A stretch of 64,000 nucleotides of DNA from Streptomyces profundus (GCF_020740535.1 NZ_CP082362.1:2170001-2234000); one strand, 5' to 3'. Numbered from the stretch's first letter, positions 34,837-43,572 are shown. Made by a program: numbers and translations. The notes: generated by a model not told the origin, from the letters alone.

Positions 34837-37164
34837 CTACTCGACGCGCAGACCGTCCGGCCGCATCAGCCGCCAGAGCATCGGCATGCTGCCCAGAGTG
34901 ACCACACCGATGATCCCGGCCCCCACTCCGGCCATCGGCAGGAAGGCCAGCCAGCTCCCGAGCGGAAGGCTCACCACCGACATCAGCAGCGCGCCCAGCA
35001 GGACACCGACCACCGAGGCCAGCACCAGCCCGACCATCACCGGCACGGCTGTCTGCCACAGCACCGAGGCGCCCAGCGTGGCGCGCGGCGTGCCCAGGGC
35101 GACCAGCGCGGACAACAGCTGCTTGCGCTCACGGAGTTGTTCGAGCGTGGTGACCAGCATGCTGGCCGCTATCAGCGCCATCACGCCCGAGGCGCCGATC
35201 AGCATCCCCGCCTGGACCCGCGCCAGGTCCTCGGAGACCTGCGCCGACTCGATCTCCCAGACATCACCCCCGCCCGAGGGCGCCCACACCTCGTTGCGGA
35301 CGTGCTCCACCGTGTCCCGATCGGAGAGATCGGCGGTCAGCAGCAGCCGGGCGTAGTCGTCGTCGAGCGACTCCCCGCCCAGCGCCTGGGGCGTCACCAG
35401 CAGGCCGTAGTGCGTCCAGCCGTTGGCGGCGGCGACGGGCTCGACCTCGTGCACCGTGTCCGGCACCGTCCACGAGCGGGCACCCTCCTCGTCGGCGACG
35501 AGATCCACCGTCTCCCCCGGGGCGGGCGTCGGCTCCCCCCACTCCTGCGGGGGCGGCACATGGAACACCGCGCCGTCCTCGCAGTCCGTCACGGCCGTGA
35601 TCTCGGCCAGCACGGAGCACTCGGCCACCACCATGCTCACGACCGACTGCTCGGCGTAGGGAGCGTCCCCCGGGTAGCCGACGATGCCTTCCTTGTAGAA
35701 GAGCGAGGACTCCACCCCGGCCAGGTCGTCCACCCGCTCCACCACCTGTGCGGTGGTGGCCTCGTCGCCCTGGCTCAGGGTGACCTGCAACTGGGCCCGA
35801 CTCAGATCGGCGCCGGTCTGCTCCGTCTCGTCGACCCTGACCCCGTCGAAGAGCATGTACAGCGCGGTGGCGCCGGCCACCGCGACCGTGATGCCACTGA
35901 TCGCGCGGACCGCCGGGCCGTTGCTCAGCTGAAGCCGGCGCACCGCCAACTGCCAGGAGACGGGGCCGCCATGGAGCCAGCCGGTCACCCGCTCCACCAG
36001 CCAGGGCAGCAGCGCGGTGGCCCCCGTCAACAGCAGGGCCACGCCGGCGACGGCCTGCGTCGCGGCCAAATCGCTGGTGCCGGAGAAGCCGCCCAACAGC
36101 GGGAGCAGCAGCGCCAGCCCGAGCAGCGCCGGCACCAGCCGCCAGACCAGCCGGCGCGGGCGAGGCCGCGACTGCCGCACCACACCCAACGGCTCCACCA
36201 CGATGGACCGCATCGCGAAGAGCGTGGCCCCGACGGCCAGCACGGGGACGGCCAAGAGCACCAGCACGGCCAGCACCGGGCTCGGGACGATATCGCCGAT
36301 GAAGGTGCTGGTGTTGGCGGCCGAGACCCGCGCCAGGGGCGGTCGGAGCGCCAGGAACACCAGAACGCCGAGCACCAGCCCCAGCGCCGCGCCGACGACG
36401 GCCTCCCCCGCCGCGATCCGGCGGGCCATCATCGTGTCCGCGCCGACCAGGCGCAGCGCGGCCAACCGGCGGTCGCGCCGCTCGCCACCGAAGCGCACCG
36501 CCGTCGTGATGAAGATCGGCACCGGCATCAGCAACACCACGCAGATCACCAGGATCAGCAGCACCACAGCAGGGGATATCTCCTCCTGCGAGGACGGCGG
36601 ACTGCCGAACTGGTCGATCCGGACACCCCGATCCTCCGAGACCAGATCGTCGGCTCCGAGATAGAAGTACAGCTCCTGGGAGCCGAGGAGCCCCTCATCG
36701 CCGATGGTGTCCGCTCGGGGCTGCCCCAGCCGCTCGACCAGCAGCGCGCCGTCGGGCGAGTCCAGCAGCCGCTCCAGCGCCGGGGACAACGCGATCTCAC
36801 CTGGCCGGGGGAAGGCGCTCAGCCCGGGCGGCGGCGTGGCCGTGGTGTCCTCGCCGGCCTCCGGCTGGATCTCCCGGCCCCCGATCTGCTCGCCGTGGTA
36901 CTCCGTCCAGACGTCGTTGACCCGGAGGGTGTCGGCAGCCGGCTCGGTCACCTCGTTCCCTATGGTCGCCCTGGCGTCCGAGCGCTCCGAACGGCCGTTC
37001 ATCACCTGGGGGATGGAGGTGGCCAGCAGGAGCACGGCCACCCCGAGGGCGATGCCGACCGTGGAGAGCGCGGTGCGCATCCAGCCGGACGGGCCCCCGG
37101 CGAGTGCCAGCCGGACGCCGAGCCCGAGATCCCTCGCCCAGACCCGGGGGGATGTGCGGCTCAT
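34837..37164 (-). CDS. ABC transporter permease, FtsX family, large
   Basis: A permease of 775 residues. A first helix (about 29-50) is followed by an extracytoplasmic domain of some 150 residues, three helices with the FtsX motif FGGERRDRRLAALRLVGADTMMARRI, further helices, a second extracytoplasmic region with three Cys (near ECSVLAEITAVTDCEDG), and a final three-helix FtsX unit (LRERKQLLSALVALGTPRATLGAS). Start ATG 37164 overlaps the ATPase stop by four bases (ATGA). It acts with that ATPase, probably in export or envelope homeostasis under PadR control. Confidence 0.9.
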   Translation of the reverse strand: MSRTSPRVWARDLGLGVRLALAGGPSGWMRTALSTVGIALGVAVLLLATSIPQVMNGRSERSDARATIGNEVTEPAADTLRVNDVWTEYHGEQIGGREIQPEAGEDTTATPPPGLSAFPRPGEIALSPALERLLDSPDGALLVERLGQPRADTIGDEGLLGSQELYFYLGADDLVSEDRGVRIDQFGSPPSSQEEISPAVVLLILVICVVLLMPVPIFITTAVRFGGERRDRRLAALRLVGADTMMARRIAAGEAVVGAALGLVLGVLVFLALRPPLARVSAANTSTFIGDIVPSPVLAVLVLLAVPVLAVGATLFAMRSIVVEPLGVVRQSRPRPRRLVWRLVPALLGLALLLPLLGGFSGTSDLAATQAVAGVALLLTGATALLPWLVERVTGWLHGGPVSWQLAVRRLQLSNGPAVRAISGITVAVAGATALYMLFDGVRVDETEQTGADLSRAQLQVTLSQGDEATTAQVVERVDDLAGVESSLFYKEGIVGYPGDAPYAEQSVVSMVVAECSVLAEITAVTDCEDGAVFHVPPPQEWGEPTPAPGETVDLVADEEGARSWTVPDTVHEVEPVAAANGWTHYGLLVTPQALGGESLDDDYARLLLTADLSDRDTVEHVRNEVWAPSGGGDVWEIESAQVSEDLARVQAGMLIGASGVMALIAASMLVTTLEQLRERKQLLSALVALGTPRATLGASVLWQTAVPVMVGLVLASVVGVLLGALLMSVVSLPLGSWLAFLPMAGVGAGIIGVVTLGSMPMLWRLMRPDGLRVE

Positions 37165-37874
37165 ACCGCCCCCGCCAGATCACGGGCGCGCCCGTCACGG
37201 ACCACGACCTCGCGGTCGGAGTAGGCCGCCACCCGGGTCTCGTGGGTGACGAGGACCACCGCCGTGCCGGTGTCACGGGCCGCGCTGACCAACAGGCCCA
37301 TCACGCGCTCGCCGTTGAGCGAATCCAGCGCGCCCGTCGGCTCGTCGGCGAAGAGCACCCTGGGGTCGTTCACCAGGGCGCGGGCGACGGCGACGCGCTG
37401 CCCCTGGCCGCCGGAGACCTGGCCCGGTCGCTTGGCCGCGACTTCCGCCACCTCCAGCCTGGCCAGCCACTCCTGGGCTCTGGCCTCGGCCCGCTTGCGC
37501 GGCACCCCGCCCAGCCGGAGCGGGAGGGCGACGTTCTCCTCGCAGGTCAACTCGGGGACCAGCTGGCCGAACTGGAAGACGAAGCCGAACTCCTCGCGGC
37601 GCAGCGCGCTGCGCTCGGCGTCGGAGAGGGCGGGCAGCTCACGCCCCCGATAGGTCACCCGCCCGCTGTCCGGCGCGACGATGCCGGCGAGGCAGTGGAG
37701 CAGGGTGGACTTGCCGGATCCCGACGGACCCATCACGGCCACCACCTCCCCCGCGTTGATACCGAAGTCGGCGCCGGCGAGCGCGGGCGTTGAGCCGTAC
37801 TGCTTGTGCAGATCGCTCGCGGTGAGCAGGGCGGGGGTGGAAGCGGGGGTGGGGGTGGGGGTGGCGTCGTTCAT
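37161..37874 (-). CDS. ABC transporter ATP-binding protein
   Basis: An ATPase of 237 residues: Walker [14 protein letters not shown]-loop FVFQFGQLVPELT, signature VSGGQGQRVAVARAL, Walker [13 protein letters not shown], switch His VTHET. A Thr/Pro repeat occupies residues 5-15. ATG 37874 overlaps the padR stop (ATGA) and its own stop overlaps the permease start, so the three genes form one coupled operon. Confidence 0.94.
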   Translation of the reverse strand: MNDATPTPTPASTPALLTASDLHKQYGSTPALAGADFGINAGEVVAVMGPSGSGKSTLLHCLAGIVAPDSGRVTYRGRELPALSDAERSALRREEFGFVFQFGQLVPELTCEENVALPLRLGGVPRKRAEARAQEWLARLEVAEVAAKRPGQVSGGQGQRVAVARALVNDPRVLFADEPTGALDSLNGERVMGLLVSAARDTGTAVVLVTHETRVAAYSDREVVVRDGRARDLAGAV

Positions 37875-38395
37875 GAGCGAACTTCCGATGCGAGCTGGTC
37901 GAGCCTGGCCGCCGTCAACTCCAGCCAGCGGAGGTCGGCTTCCAGATGGAACAGGGCGTGGTCGCATATCAGCTGGTCGGCCAGGTCGCCTTCGAGCTTG
38001 CGGCGGGTCAGCTCACGCATCAGGCGCAGATGTTCGGCGCGCTGGGTGTCCAGCAGATCCTGGGCCTCGCGGCCGGTGAGCAGCGCGAGCACCACCTTGG
38101 TGTAGAGCGTGCTCTGCAGATAGGGCTCGGGCTTCTCCGGGCTGGACAGCCAGCGCTCGACGTCGGTGACCCCCGACGAGGTGATCGCGTAGCGCTTCCG
38201 CTCGGGGCCGCCGCCCGTCTCGACGCCCTCCACCTCGACCATGCCGTTCTTCAGCAGCCGGGACATGGTGGCGTAGACCTGCCCGTAGTGGAGCGGCCGA
38301 TCCTGGCCGAAGTAGACATCGAAGGTGCGCTTGAGGTCGTAACCGTGGCGCGGGCCGGCCTCCAGGAGGCCGAGCAAGGTGTGACTGATGGACAT
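37871..38395 (-). CDS. PadR family transcriptional regulator
   Basis: A winged-helix regulator of 174 residues: SISHTLLGLLEAGPRHGYDLKRTFD, then the wing region YGQVYATMSRLLKNGMVEVEGVETGGGPERKRYAITSSG, and a C-terminal dimerisation coiled coil (Vir_act_alpha_C-like, about 95-170). ATG 38395 is seven bases after TATAGT on the minus strand, so the operon mRNA is probably leaderless. Such PadR proteins usually repress their own ABC exporter operon and are released by drugs or peptides. Confidence 0.92.
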   Translation of the reverse strand: MSISHTLLGLLEAGPRHGYDLKRTFDVYFGQDRPLHYGQVYATMSRLLKNGMVEVEGVETGGGPERKRYAITSSGVTDVERWLSSPEKPEPYLQSTLYTKVVLALLTGREAQDLLDTQRAEHLRLMRELTRRKLEGDLADQLICDHALFHLEADLRWLELTAARLDQLASEVRS

Positions 38396-38402
38396 GCCGA
38401 GG

Positions 38403-38436
38403 ACTATACACACCATGTATACCCCTCGCGTATAGT
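38403..38436. promoter_or_regulatory. Nested PadR-type operators and divergent -10 elements
   Basis: ACTATAC (38403-38409) and GTATAGT (38430-38436) form an outer dyad. ATACA (38406-38410) and TGTAT (38416-38420) form an inner dyad with a five-base centre. The outer arms read as TATAGT -10 elements on both strands, one giving the leaderless padR mRNA and the other pointing toward the hydrolase gene. The AT-rich sequence stands out sharply. Confidence 0.65.
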
Positions 38437-38625
38437 CCTTTCGGGGGAATGCCCCGGGTGGCTCGGCGGTTCGACGGGCCGGCCGGGCGTCACCCTCGCG
38501 GCACGGAAAGGCAGCGAGGAGGCAACGCCGCGTGCCGGCGCGGCGTCTGATCCCCTAACGTGAGGAAACAGCGTGTACAACGCGGGCCAACGGGTCGGCG
38601 GGTCGGACGGGTCGGAGAGAAGTCG

Positions 38626-38685
38626 ATGTCGCAGAGCGCCAGCGGGCGATCCCGGTCCGTCCCTCCTCGCGGGGGCCGCCGGTGA
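38626..38685 (+). CDS. 19-residue leader peptide before the hydrolase gene
   Basis: ATG 38626 follows GGAGAG by six bases. The frame encodes MSQSASGRSRSVPPRGGRR and ends in TGA at 38683-38685, overlapping the GTG start (38682) of the hydrolase gene, which has no good ribosome site of its own. This looks like a translational-coupling leader. Three CGGGTCGG-type repeats lie just upstream (38591-38616). No homologue is known to me. Confidence 0.5.
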   Translation: MSQSASGRSRSVPPRGGRR

Positions 38686-40643
38686 CCGAACAGGCCCCGT
38701 CGGGCGCCGAGTCCGAAGGCGCCGACGCCCCGAAGAACACGTCCGCCTCCGGCCGGGGGCCGGCGGCCGGCGCCCGCCCCTCCTCGGGCCAGGAGCGCGC
38801 GGCCGACGCCTCCACCACCACCACGGAGGAGCCCCTGGCCGCGCCGCCCGACGCGGCGCGCACGGCCGCCGACGAGGCCCGGGGAGCCCGGCCGGCGCTC
38901 CACCGCGCCACCGCTGCGGCCTGGGGGGGCGTGCTGGCCGTCGCCCGCAGGCCCTACTGGGAGCGTCCGCACGAGAGTTGGCTGGTGCGGCGGTGGCCGG
39001 ACCTCACCGCCAGCCTGGTCGCCACCTTCTTCTTCTGGCTCTCGCTCACCCCGTCGCTCGTGCCCAGGCCCTGGTACTACCAGGGGGCGATCGGTGGCAT
39101 CACCGCCGCCATCGGCTACGGCCTCGGGGCCCTGCTGAGCTGGCTGTTCCGGTTGGTCTTCCGGAAGCGGCTGCCAGGGGAGACGGTGCGCGCGCGGGCC
39201 TGGCTTGCCTATCTGCTGCTGGTGCCCTGGGCGGTGGCCGTGATGTTGGGGCAGAGCGCCGACATGCAGCGGGAGTTGCGTGAGCTCCAGGGGTTGCCGC
39301 CCACGCTCACCTGGCACTCGCTGATGATCGCGCTGATGGCCCTGGCCATGCTGGCGTTGCTGCTGGTGGTGGCGCGCACCATCCGCCTCGGCACCGGGCT
39401 GCTCACCCGCCTGCTGAACCGTTTCGTCCCCTGGCCGGTCGCGGTCGCCCTGGGGTTGGTCATGAGCACGGGGATCGTGGTGATCGGCACCCGGGACGTG
39501 GTGTGGGACCGCGGCATCCTGGGCATCGCCGACCGGATCGCCGCCGCCAAGGACCGCAGCACCGACGCCGGGGTGATGCGGCCCTACTCACCGCAGATCT
39601 CGGGCAGCCCCGACTCGCTGATCCACTGGGACGATCTGGGCAACAAGGGCAGGACCTTCGCCGGCTCCACGCTCTCAAGCGACGAGATCTCGGAGTTCAC
39701 CGGCGAGCCCGCGTTGCCCCCCGCGCGGGTCTATGTGGGGCGCGCGGCCTACGACGACTACGCGGACGGCGCCGAGTTGGCGGTGCGGGAGCTGGAGCGG
39801 GTGGGCGCCTTCGAACGGGAGGTCCTGGCCATCACCGGGACCACCGGCACCGGCTGGGTCAACCCGACCACCGTCGAGGCCCTGGAGTACATGCACGGCG
39901 GCGACACCGCCGTGGTCACCATGCAGTATTCCTACCTGCCCAGTTGGGCCTCCTTCATGGTGGACAGGAACGAGGCGGGCACCGCCACCGAGGCGCTGGT
40001 CGACGCGGTGTACGCGCGCTGGCAGCAGGAGCCCGAGGACGACCGCCCGAAGCTGCTGGTGTTCGGCGAGAGCCTGGCGGTCTCCGCGATCGAGTCGGCC
40101 TTCGACGGCCTGGACGATCTGCTGGAGCGCACCGACGGCGCGCTGTTGATCGGGCCGCCCGACTTCAGTCCGCTGCACACCGAGCTGACGGAGCGGCGCG
40201 ACCCCGGCAGCCCGATCTGGCGGCCGGTCTACGACTCCGGCCGGCATGTGCGCTTCGCGCAGTTCCCGGAGGTGGATCTGGCGGAGCCCGAGGGGCAGCC
40301 CTGGCAGTACCCCCGGGTGATCTATCTCCAGAACGCCTCGGACCCGGTGGTCTGGTGGTCGCCGAGCCTGCTCTTCGAGCGGCCCGAGTGGCTCAGCGAG
40401 CCGCTGGGCCCCGACGTGACCACGGCGATCGACTGGTTCCCGTTCGTCACCTTCTGGCAGACCACGGTGGACATGGCCGTCTCCTACGGCTCACCCGCGC
40501 CGCACGGCCATCGCTACGGCTCCAACCCGGTGAACGCCTGGGCGGCCATCGCGCCGCCCGACGACTGGTCGGAGACCGACACGGAGCGCCTCAGCTGGCT
40601 GTTGGAGATCCGCCACCCACCCCGGCACGGCTGGGCGGGGTGA
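38682..40643 (+). CDS. Membrane alpha/beta-hydrolase, Abhydrolase_9 family
   Basis: A protein of 653 residues. The first 95 are disordered (Ala/Ser/Thr/Glu-rich). The next part has about four membrane helices (near 105-120, 135-160, 180-196 and 210-260), matching the N-terminal domain of Abhydrolase_9 proteins. From about 300 the hydrolase domain begins (SPDSLIHWDDLGNKGRTF, PARVYVGRAAYDDYADGAELAVRELERVGAFER). The likely nucleophile Ser is in LLVFGESLAVSAIES and other conserved blocks are IYLQNASDPVVWW and GHRYGSNPVNAW. Members are predicted membrane esterases of unknown substrate in actinobacteria. The start GTG overlaps the leader peptide stop. Confidence 0.88.
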   Translation: MTEQAPSGAESEGADAPKNTSASGRGPAAGARPSSGQERAADASTTTTEEPLAAPPDAARTAADEARGARPALHRATAAAWGGVLAVARRPYWERPHESWLVRRWPDLTASLVATFFFWLSLTPSLVPRPWYYQGAIGGITAAIGYGLGALLSWLFRLVFRKRLPGETVRARAWLAYLLLVPWAVAVMLGQSADMQRELRELQGLPPTLTWHSLMIALMALAMLALLLVVARTIRLGTGLLTRLLNRFVPWPVAVALGLVMSTGIVVIGTRDVVWDRGILGIADRIAAAKDRSTDAGVMRPYSPQISGSPDSLIHWDDLGNKGRTFAGSTLSSDEISEFTGEPALPPARVYVGRAAYDDYADGAELAVRELERVGAFEREVLAITGTTGTGWVNPTTVEALEYMHGGDTAVVTMQYSYLPSWASFMVDRNEAGTATEALVDAVYARWQQEPEDDRPKLLVFGESLAVSAIESAFDGLDDLLERTDGALLIGPPDFSPLHTELTERRDPGSPIWRPVYDSGRHVRFAQFPEVDLAEPEGQPWQYPRVIYLQNASDPVVWWSPSLLFERPEWLSEPLGPDVTTAIDWFPFVTFWQTTVDMAVSYGSPAPHGHRYGSNPVNAWAAIAPPDDWSETDTERLSWLLEIRHPPRHGWAG

Positions 40644-40677
40644 GGGGCGCGCTCCCTCCCGGGAGGGAGCGCGCCCC
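40644..40677. terminator. Perfect 34-base palindrome, bidirectional terminator
   Basis: GGGGCGCGCTCCCTCCC (40644-40660) is followed at once by its exact reverse complement. It begins immediately after the hydrolase stop and ends 11 bases before the convergent AI-2E gene stop. As RNA it would form a 15-base-pair stem with a tetraloop in both directions. Confidence 0.8.
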
Positions 40678-40688
40678 GGACGGCCGGC

Positions 40689-42179
40689 TCAGCGGGGCTC
40701 GCGCCCCTCGGGGTCGGCCGGGGACTCCAGCGCCGATTCGGGCACCGGGGGCTGCACCGGCGCCAGCTCGGCGACGGTCGCGCCGCTGCCGTCGAATCCG
40801 GCGCGGCGATCCGCCTCCTCCTGATAGGCGCGGAGATAGCCCACCACCGTGTTGACCACGGCGATCAGCGGCACGGCGACCACGGCCCCCGGGATACCGG
40901 CGAGCATGGTGCCGGCACCGACCGCCAGCACCACCGCCAGCGGATGCACCCGCACCATCCGCCCCAGGATGAACGGCTGCAACACGTTGCCCTCGATCTG
41001 CTGGACCAGCAGCACCACGCCCAGCACCAGCAGCGCGTCGACCACACCGTTGGTGACCAGCGCCACCATCACGGCCAACGCTCCCGAGGCGATCGCTCCC
41101 ACCAGGGGGACGAAGGCGGAGAGGAAGACGATCACCGCCAGTGGCACGGCCATCGGCACATCGATGATGAAGAGCCCGATGCCGATGCCGATCGCGTCGA
41201 TCAGAGCCACTATCACCGTGCCCCGGACATAGCCCGTGAGCGTGATCCAGGCCCGGGGCCCGGCCCCGGCGACGCTGTCCCTGGCCGCCCTGGGCACCAG
41301 CCGCAGGAACCACTGCCAGACCCCGCCGCCGTCATAGAGCAGGAACAGCACCACGAAGAGCGTCAGACCGGCGCCCGTGAAGAACTGCACCGCGTAGTTG
41401 ACGCCTTCGAGGCCGGCCGAGGTCAGCTCGTCGCTGTGGTTCCTTATCCACTCGTTGAGGTCGGTGACCCACTGGTCGAGGTTCTCCTCGGTGATGTCGA
41501 AGGGCAGTTCGAGGACCCAGTCGCGCAGTTCCTCGATGCCCTCCTGCACCTGGTCCACCAGCCGGTCGGAGTTGTCCACGACCTGCCAGACCACGAACCA
41601 GCCGATCAGGCCCATCACGCCGAAGCCACCGAAGGCGGTGACCGCCGTGGCGGCGCCGCCGCTGAAGCCCATCCGCTTGAGCCAGCCGACGAACGGCTGG
41701 AGCAGCGCCGTGATCAGCAGCCCGGCGGCGAACGAGATCACCAACAGGCTGACGGCGCTCACCACCTGGATCAGCACCCAGATGACCGCGGCCAGCACCA
41801 GGGTCCGCCAGCCGGCCTCGGCCGCCACCCGGACCCCCCACGGGATGGCCGCCGCCGGCTCGGGCCGCTCGGGCCCCGCCATCGACCCGCGCCCGCCAGG
41901 CGGCTCGCCGCCCCCCGGCGGATGGAGCTTCGGGCTGCCGGCCAACACCGCCTTGCGGGCCTTGGCCTCCAACCGCTCCCCAGGGGCGTCGGCCGCCGCG
42001 GGATCGGAGCCCTCACCCCTGGCGCCGTAGTCCCTCGCCGCGTAGCCCACGGCGGCCGATCCCTGATCGCCCGCCTCCCGCTCCCTGCGCTCCTGTTCGC
42101 GTTCGGCGGCTGCCCGGAAACCGGACACCCGCGACACCGCACGCGAGATCCCGGTTCGCAGCCGACCCAGACGTGACAT
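40689..42179 (-). CDS. AI-2E family transporter (PerM/TqsA-like)
   Basis: A membrane protein of 496 residues. A charged N-terminal region of about 115 residues precedes the typical eight-helix AI-2E exporter fold: WRTLVLAAVIWVLIQVVSAVSLLVISFAAGLLITALLQPFVGWLKRMG, an amphipathic middle region, then VALIDAIGIGIGLFIIDVPMAVPLAVIVFLSAFVPLVGAIASG and VQQIEGNVLQPFILGRMVRVHPL. Family members export autoinducer-2 or act as ion antiporters; which applies here is unknown. ATG 42179 with GGAGGAGAG upstream. A Pro/Glu-rich tail follows the last helix. Confidence 0.92.
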   Translation of the reverse strand: MSRLGRLRTGISRAVSRVSGFRAAAEREQERREREAGDQGSAAVGYAARDYGARGEGSDPAAADAPGERLEAKARKAVLAGSPKLHPPGGGEPPGGRGSMAGPERPEPAAAIPWGVRVAAEAGWRTLVLAAVIWVLIQVVSAVSLLVISFAAGLLITALLQPFVGWLKRMGFSGGAATAVTAFGGFGVMGLIGWFVVWQVVDNSDRLVDQVQEGIEELRDWVLELPFDITEENLDQWVTDLNEWIRNHSDELTSAGLEGVNYAVQFFTGAGLTLFVVLFLLYDGGGVWQWFLRLVPRAARDSVAGAGPRAWITLTGYVRGTVIVALIDAIGIGIGLFIIDVPMAVPLAVIVFLSAFVPLVGAIASGALAVMVALVTNGVVDALLVLGVVLLVQQIEGNVLQPFILGRMVRVHPLAVVLAVGAGTMLAGIPGAVVAVPLIAVVNTVVGYLRAYQEEADRRAGFDGSGATVAELAPVQPPVPESALESPADPEGREPR

Positions 42180-42323
42180 CACTCTCCTCCGCCCCCCTGT
42201 TTTCACCGCAGTGCGGGGAATGACGTTACCGCGCGCCGCCGACACTCGGGGGGCAGCCCGGGCATCCGGATCGCCGGCCGTCACCTCCCCGCGCCGGGGC
42301 GGGGAGGCCACGGGGCCACGACG

Positions 42324-42363
42324 CGCGAGGTCCCCATGCCCTCTTCGGCATGGGGACCTCGCG
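42324..42363 (-). terminator. 17-base-pair perfect stem-loop after the transglycosylase gene
   Basis: CGCGAGGTCCCCATGCC (42324... ending 42340) pairs perfectly with 42347-42363 around the six-base loop CTCTTC, 30 bases downstream of the stop. It is one of the strongest hairpins in the window. Confidence 0.8.
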
Positions 42364-42393
42364 AAGTCGCGCGCTGGCGCGCCTGGTGACGGC

Positions 42394-43128
42394 TCAGTAC
42401 CAGTGGTTGGCCTGCCAGAACTCCCAGGCACCACACGGGCTGCCGTAGCGGCTCTCCATGTAGTTCACGCCCCAGCGGATCTGGGTGGCCGGGTTGGTCT
42501 GCCAGTCGGAGCCGGCGGACGACATCTTGGAGCCCGGCAGCGCCTGCATCAGGCCGTAGGCGCCGGAGGAGGGGTTGGTGGCGGTGTGGTTCCAGCCGCT
42601 CTCGCGCTCGACGATGTCGGAGAAGCACTGGAACTGGTCCGCCGCCACGATCTGCCGCGCCATGGCCTGAATCTCGGCCTTGGTATACGAAGACTGCACG
42701 GGGATGTCAGCCGAGGCACTGGCGCTCTGCGCCTCCTGGGCGGCGCGCTCCGCGGCGGCCTCCCGCTCGGCCTGCTCGGCGGCCTCCCGCTCACGCTCCC
42801 GCTCCGCGGCGTCGTGACGCTCCTGGGCGTCCTCCGCTGCCGCGACCCGGGCCGCCTCCTGGGCGGCACGGCGAACCTCCGCCTCCGCCGCGGTGGACTG
42901 CGACTCCGCCTGCTGGGTCAACGAGACGGTGTGCAGCTGGGCGTTCGTGCCAGCGGGTATCTCAGCGAGCAGTGTCGCGTCTGCCGCGACAACCCCGATG
43001 TCGTCAACGGAGGCCTGCTGGTCTCCCGAAGCGACACCGACGGCAGCGCCGACGCTGGTCACCGCGGTGGCGGACGCCACCGCGAATCCCCGGACCGAAA
43101 TCCCGGTCACACGGTTTCCTTCCGACAT
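42394..43128 (-). CDS. Secreted lytic transglycosylase with Ala/Glu coiled coil
   Basis: A cell-wall hydrolase of 244 residues. The signal region is ISVRGFAVASATAVTSVGAAVGVASG. The middle (about 70-140) is a long Ala/Glu/Arg helix (AAEAEVRRAAQEAARVAAAEDAQ, then repeated EREREA/AEREA units). The C-terminal SLT-like domain has IVERESGWNHTATNPSSGAYGLMQALPGSKM, with catalytic Glu in RESGW, and ends IRWGVNYMESRYGSPCGAWEFWQANHWY, typical of streptomycete resuscitation/aggregation-type transglycosylases. It cleaves peptidoglycan outside the cell. The long leader with a Crp-type site suggests control during germination or growth. ATG 43128. Confidence 0.9.
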   Translation of the reverse strand: MSEGNRVTGISVRGFAVASATAVTSVGAAVGVASGDQQASVDDIGVVAADATLLAEIPAGTNAQLHTVSLTQQAESQSTAAEAEVRRAAQEAARVAAAEDAQERHDAAEREREREAAEQAEREAAAERAAQEAQSASASADIPVQSSYTKAEIQAMARQIVAADQFQCFSDIVERESGWNHTATNPSSGAYGLMQALPGSKMSSAGSDWQTNPATQIRWGVNYMESRYGSPCGAWEFWQANHWY

Positions 43129-43174
43129 CGTCCACGCGAACGACCACGTGGGCGCAATCGTGCCCCTGACACGG

Positions 43175-43203
43175 GCCTCCCCTGTTGCTTCCAACCAGGA
43201 GGC
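43175..43203 (-). promoter_or_regulatory. Leader hairpin upstream of the transglycosylase gene
   Basis: In the transcript GCCTCC...GGAGGC closes a stem continued by CCTG/CAGG and GTTG/CAAC around a GAAG loop, about 47 bases before the start codon. It could hide or expose downstream sequence. I could not match the known ydaO/c-di-AMP riboswitch core that controls some Streptomyces wall hydrolases. Confidence 0.45.
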
Positions 43204-43415
43204 GCTGGCCCGGTCGGAGCCCACCGTCTGACGACGGGGGCCCACATGGTGCTTCGGGCGGCATACGGCTCGCGACTGTTCAGTTGTTCAGGACTGAAAG
43301 GTAGAACGTAAAACACTGTCCCTGCGGGGCCCTTGGGGGGCTCCACCGCCGTATGCGGGGCCTGACAGAGGCACACACTGCCGGAGACCGACACCGGGAA
43401 GCAATTCAGCCCTCT

Positions 43416-43429
43416 GTGGGAAAGGTCAC
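43416..43429. promoter_or_regulatory. Crp-type binding site
   Basis: GTG-GGAAAG-GTCAC exactly fits the pattern GTG(N6)GNCAC reported for Streptomyces Crp, and TGTGG(N6)TCACA (43415-43430) is close to the general cAMP receptor site. It lies about 290 bases before the transglycosylase start. The 544-base gap 43129-43672 contains this site, the leader hairpin and the phoH terminator, and no convincing gene. Confidence 0.55.
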
Positions 43430-43572
43430 ACGCGGTTGCCCCTTGCCAGCTGCGGAATTCCGCGAAACAGCGCCCCGCCTGCGGTTAAGCATCACAAAGT
43501 GATCACGACGCGGAGGGATCGTCGCCCTATCGCCCCATTCGCCGGGGCGCGCCCAACTCGTCCGCATTGGGC

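Noticed and set aside
33823..37224. Plus-strand open frame of about 1130 codons
   Set aside because: Antisense to fumC and the FtsX permease, both unmistakable. The product is His/Arg/Gln-rich low-complexity sequence.
43129..43330. ydaO-type (c-di-AMP) riboswitch before the transglycosylase gene
   Set aside because: Expected from other Streptomyces wall hydrolases, but the conserved GGGGUGAAU and CCGAACCCG-like core words are absent; only a generic hairpin is seen.
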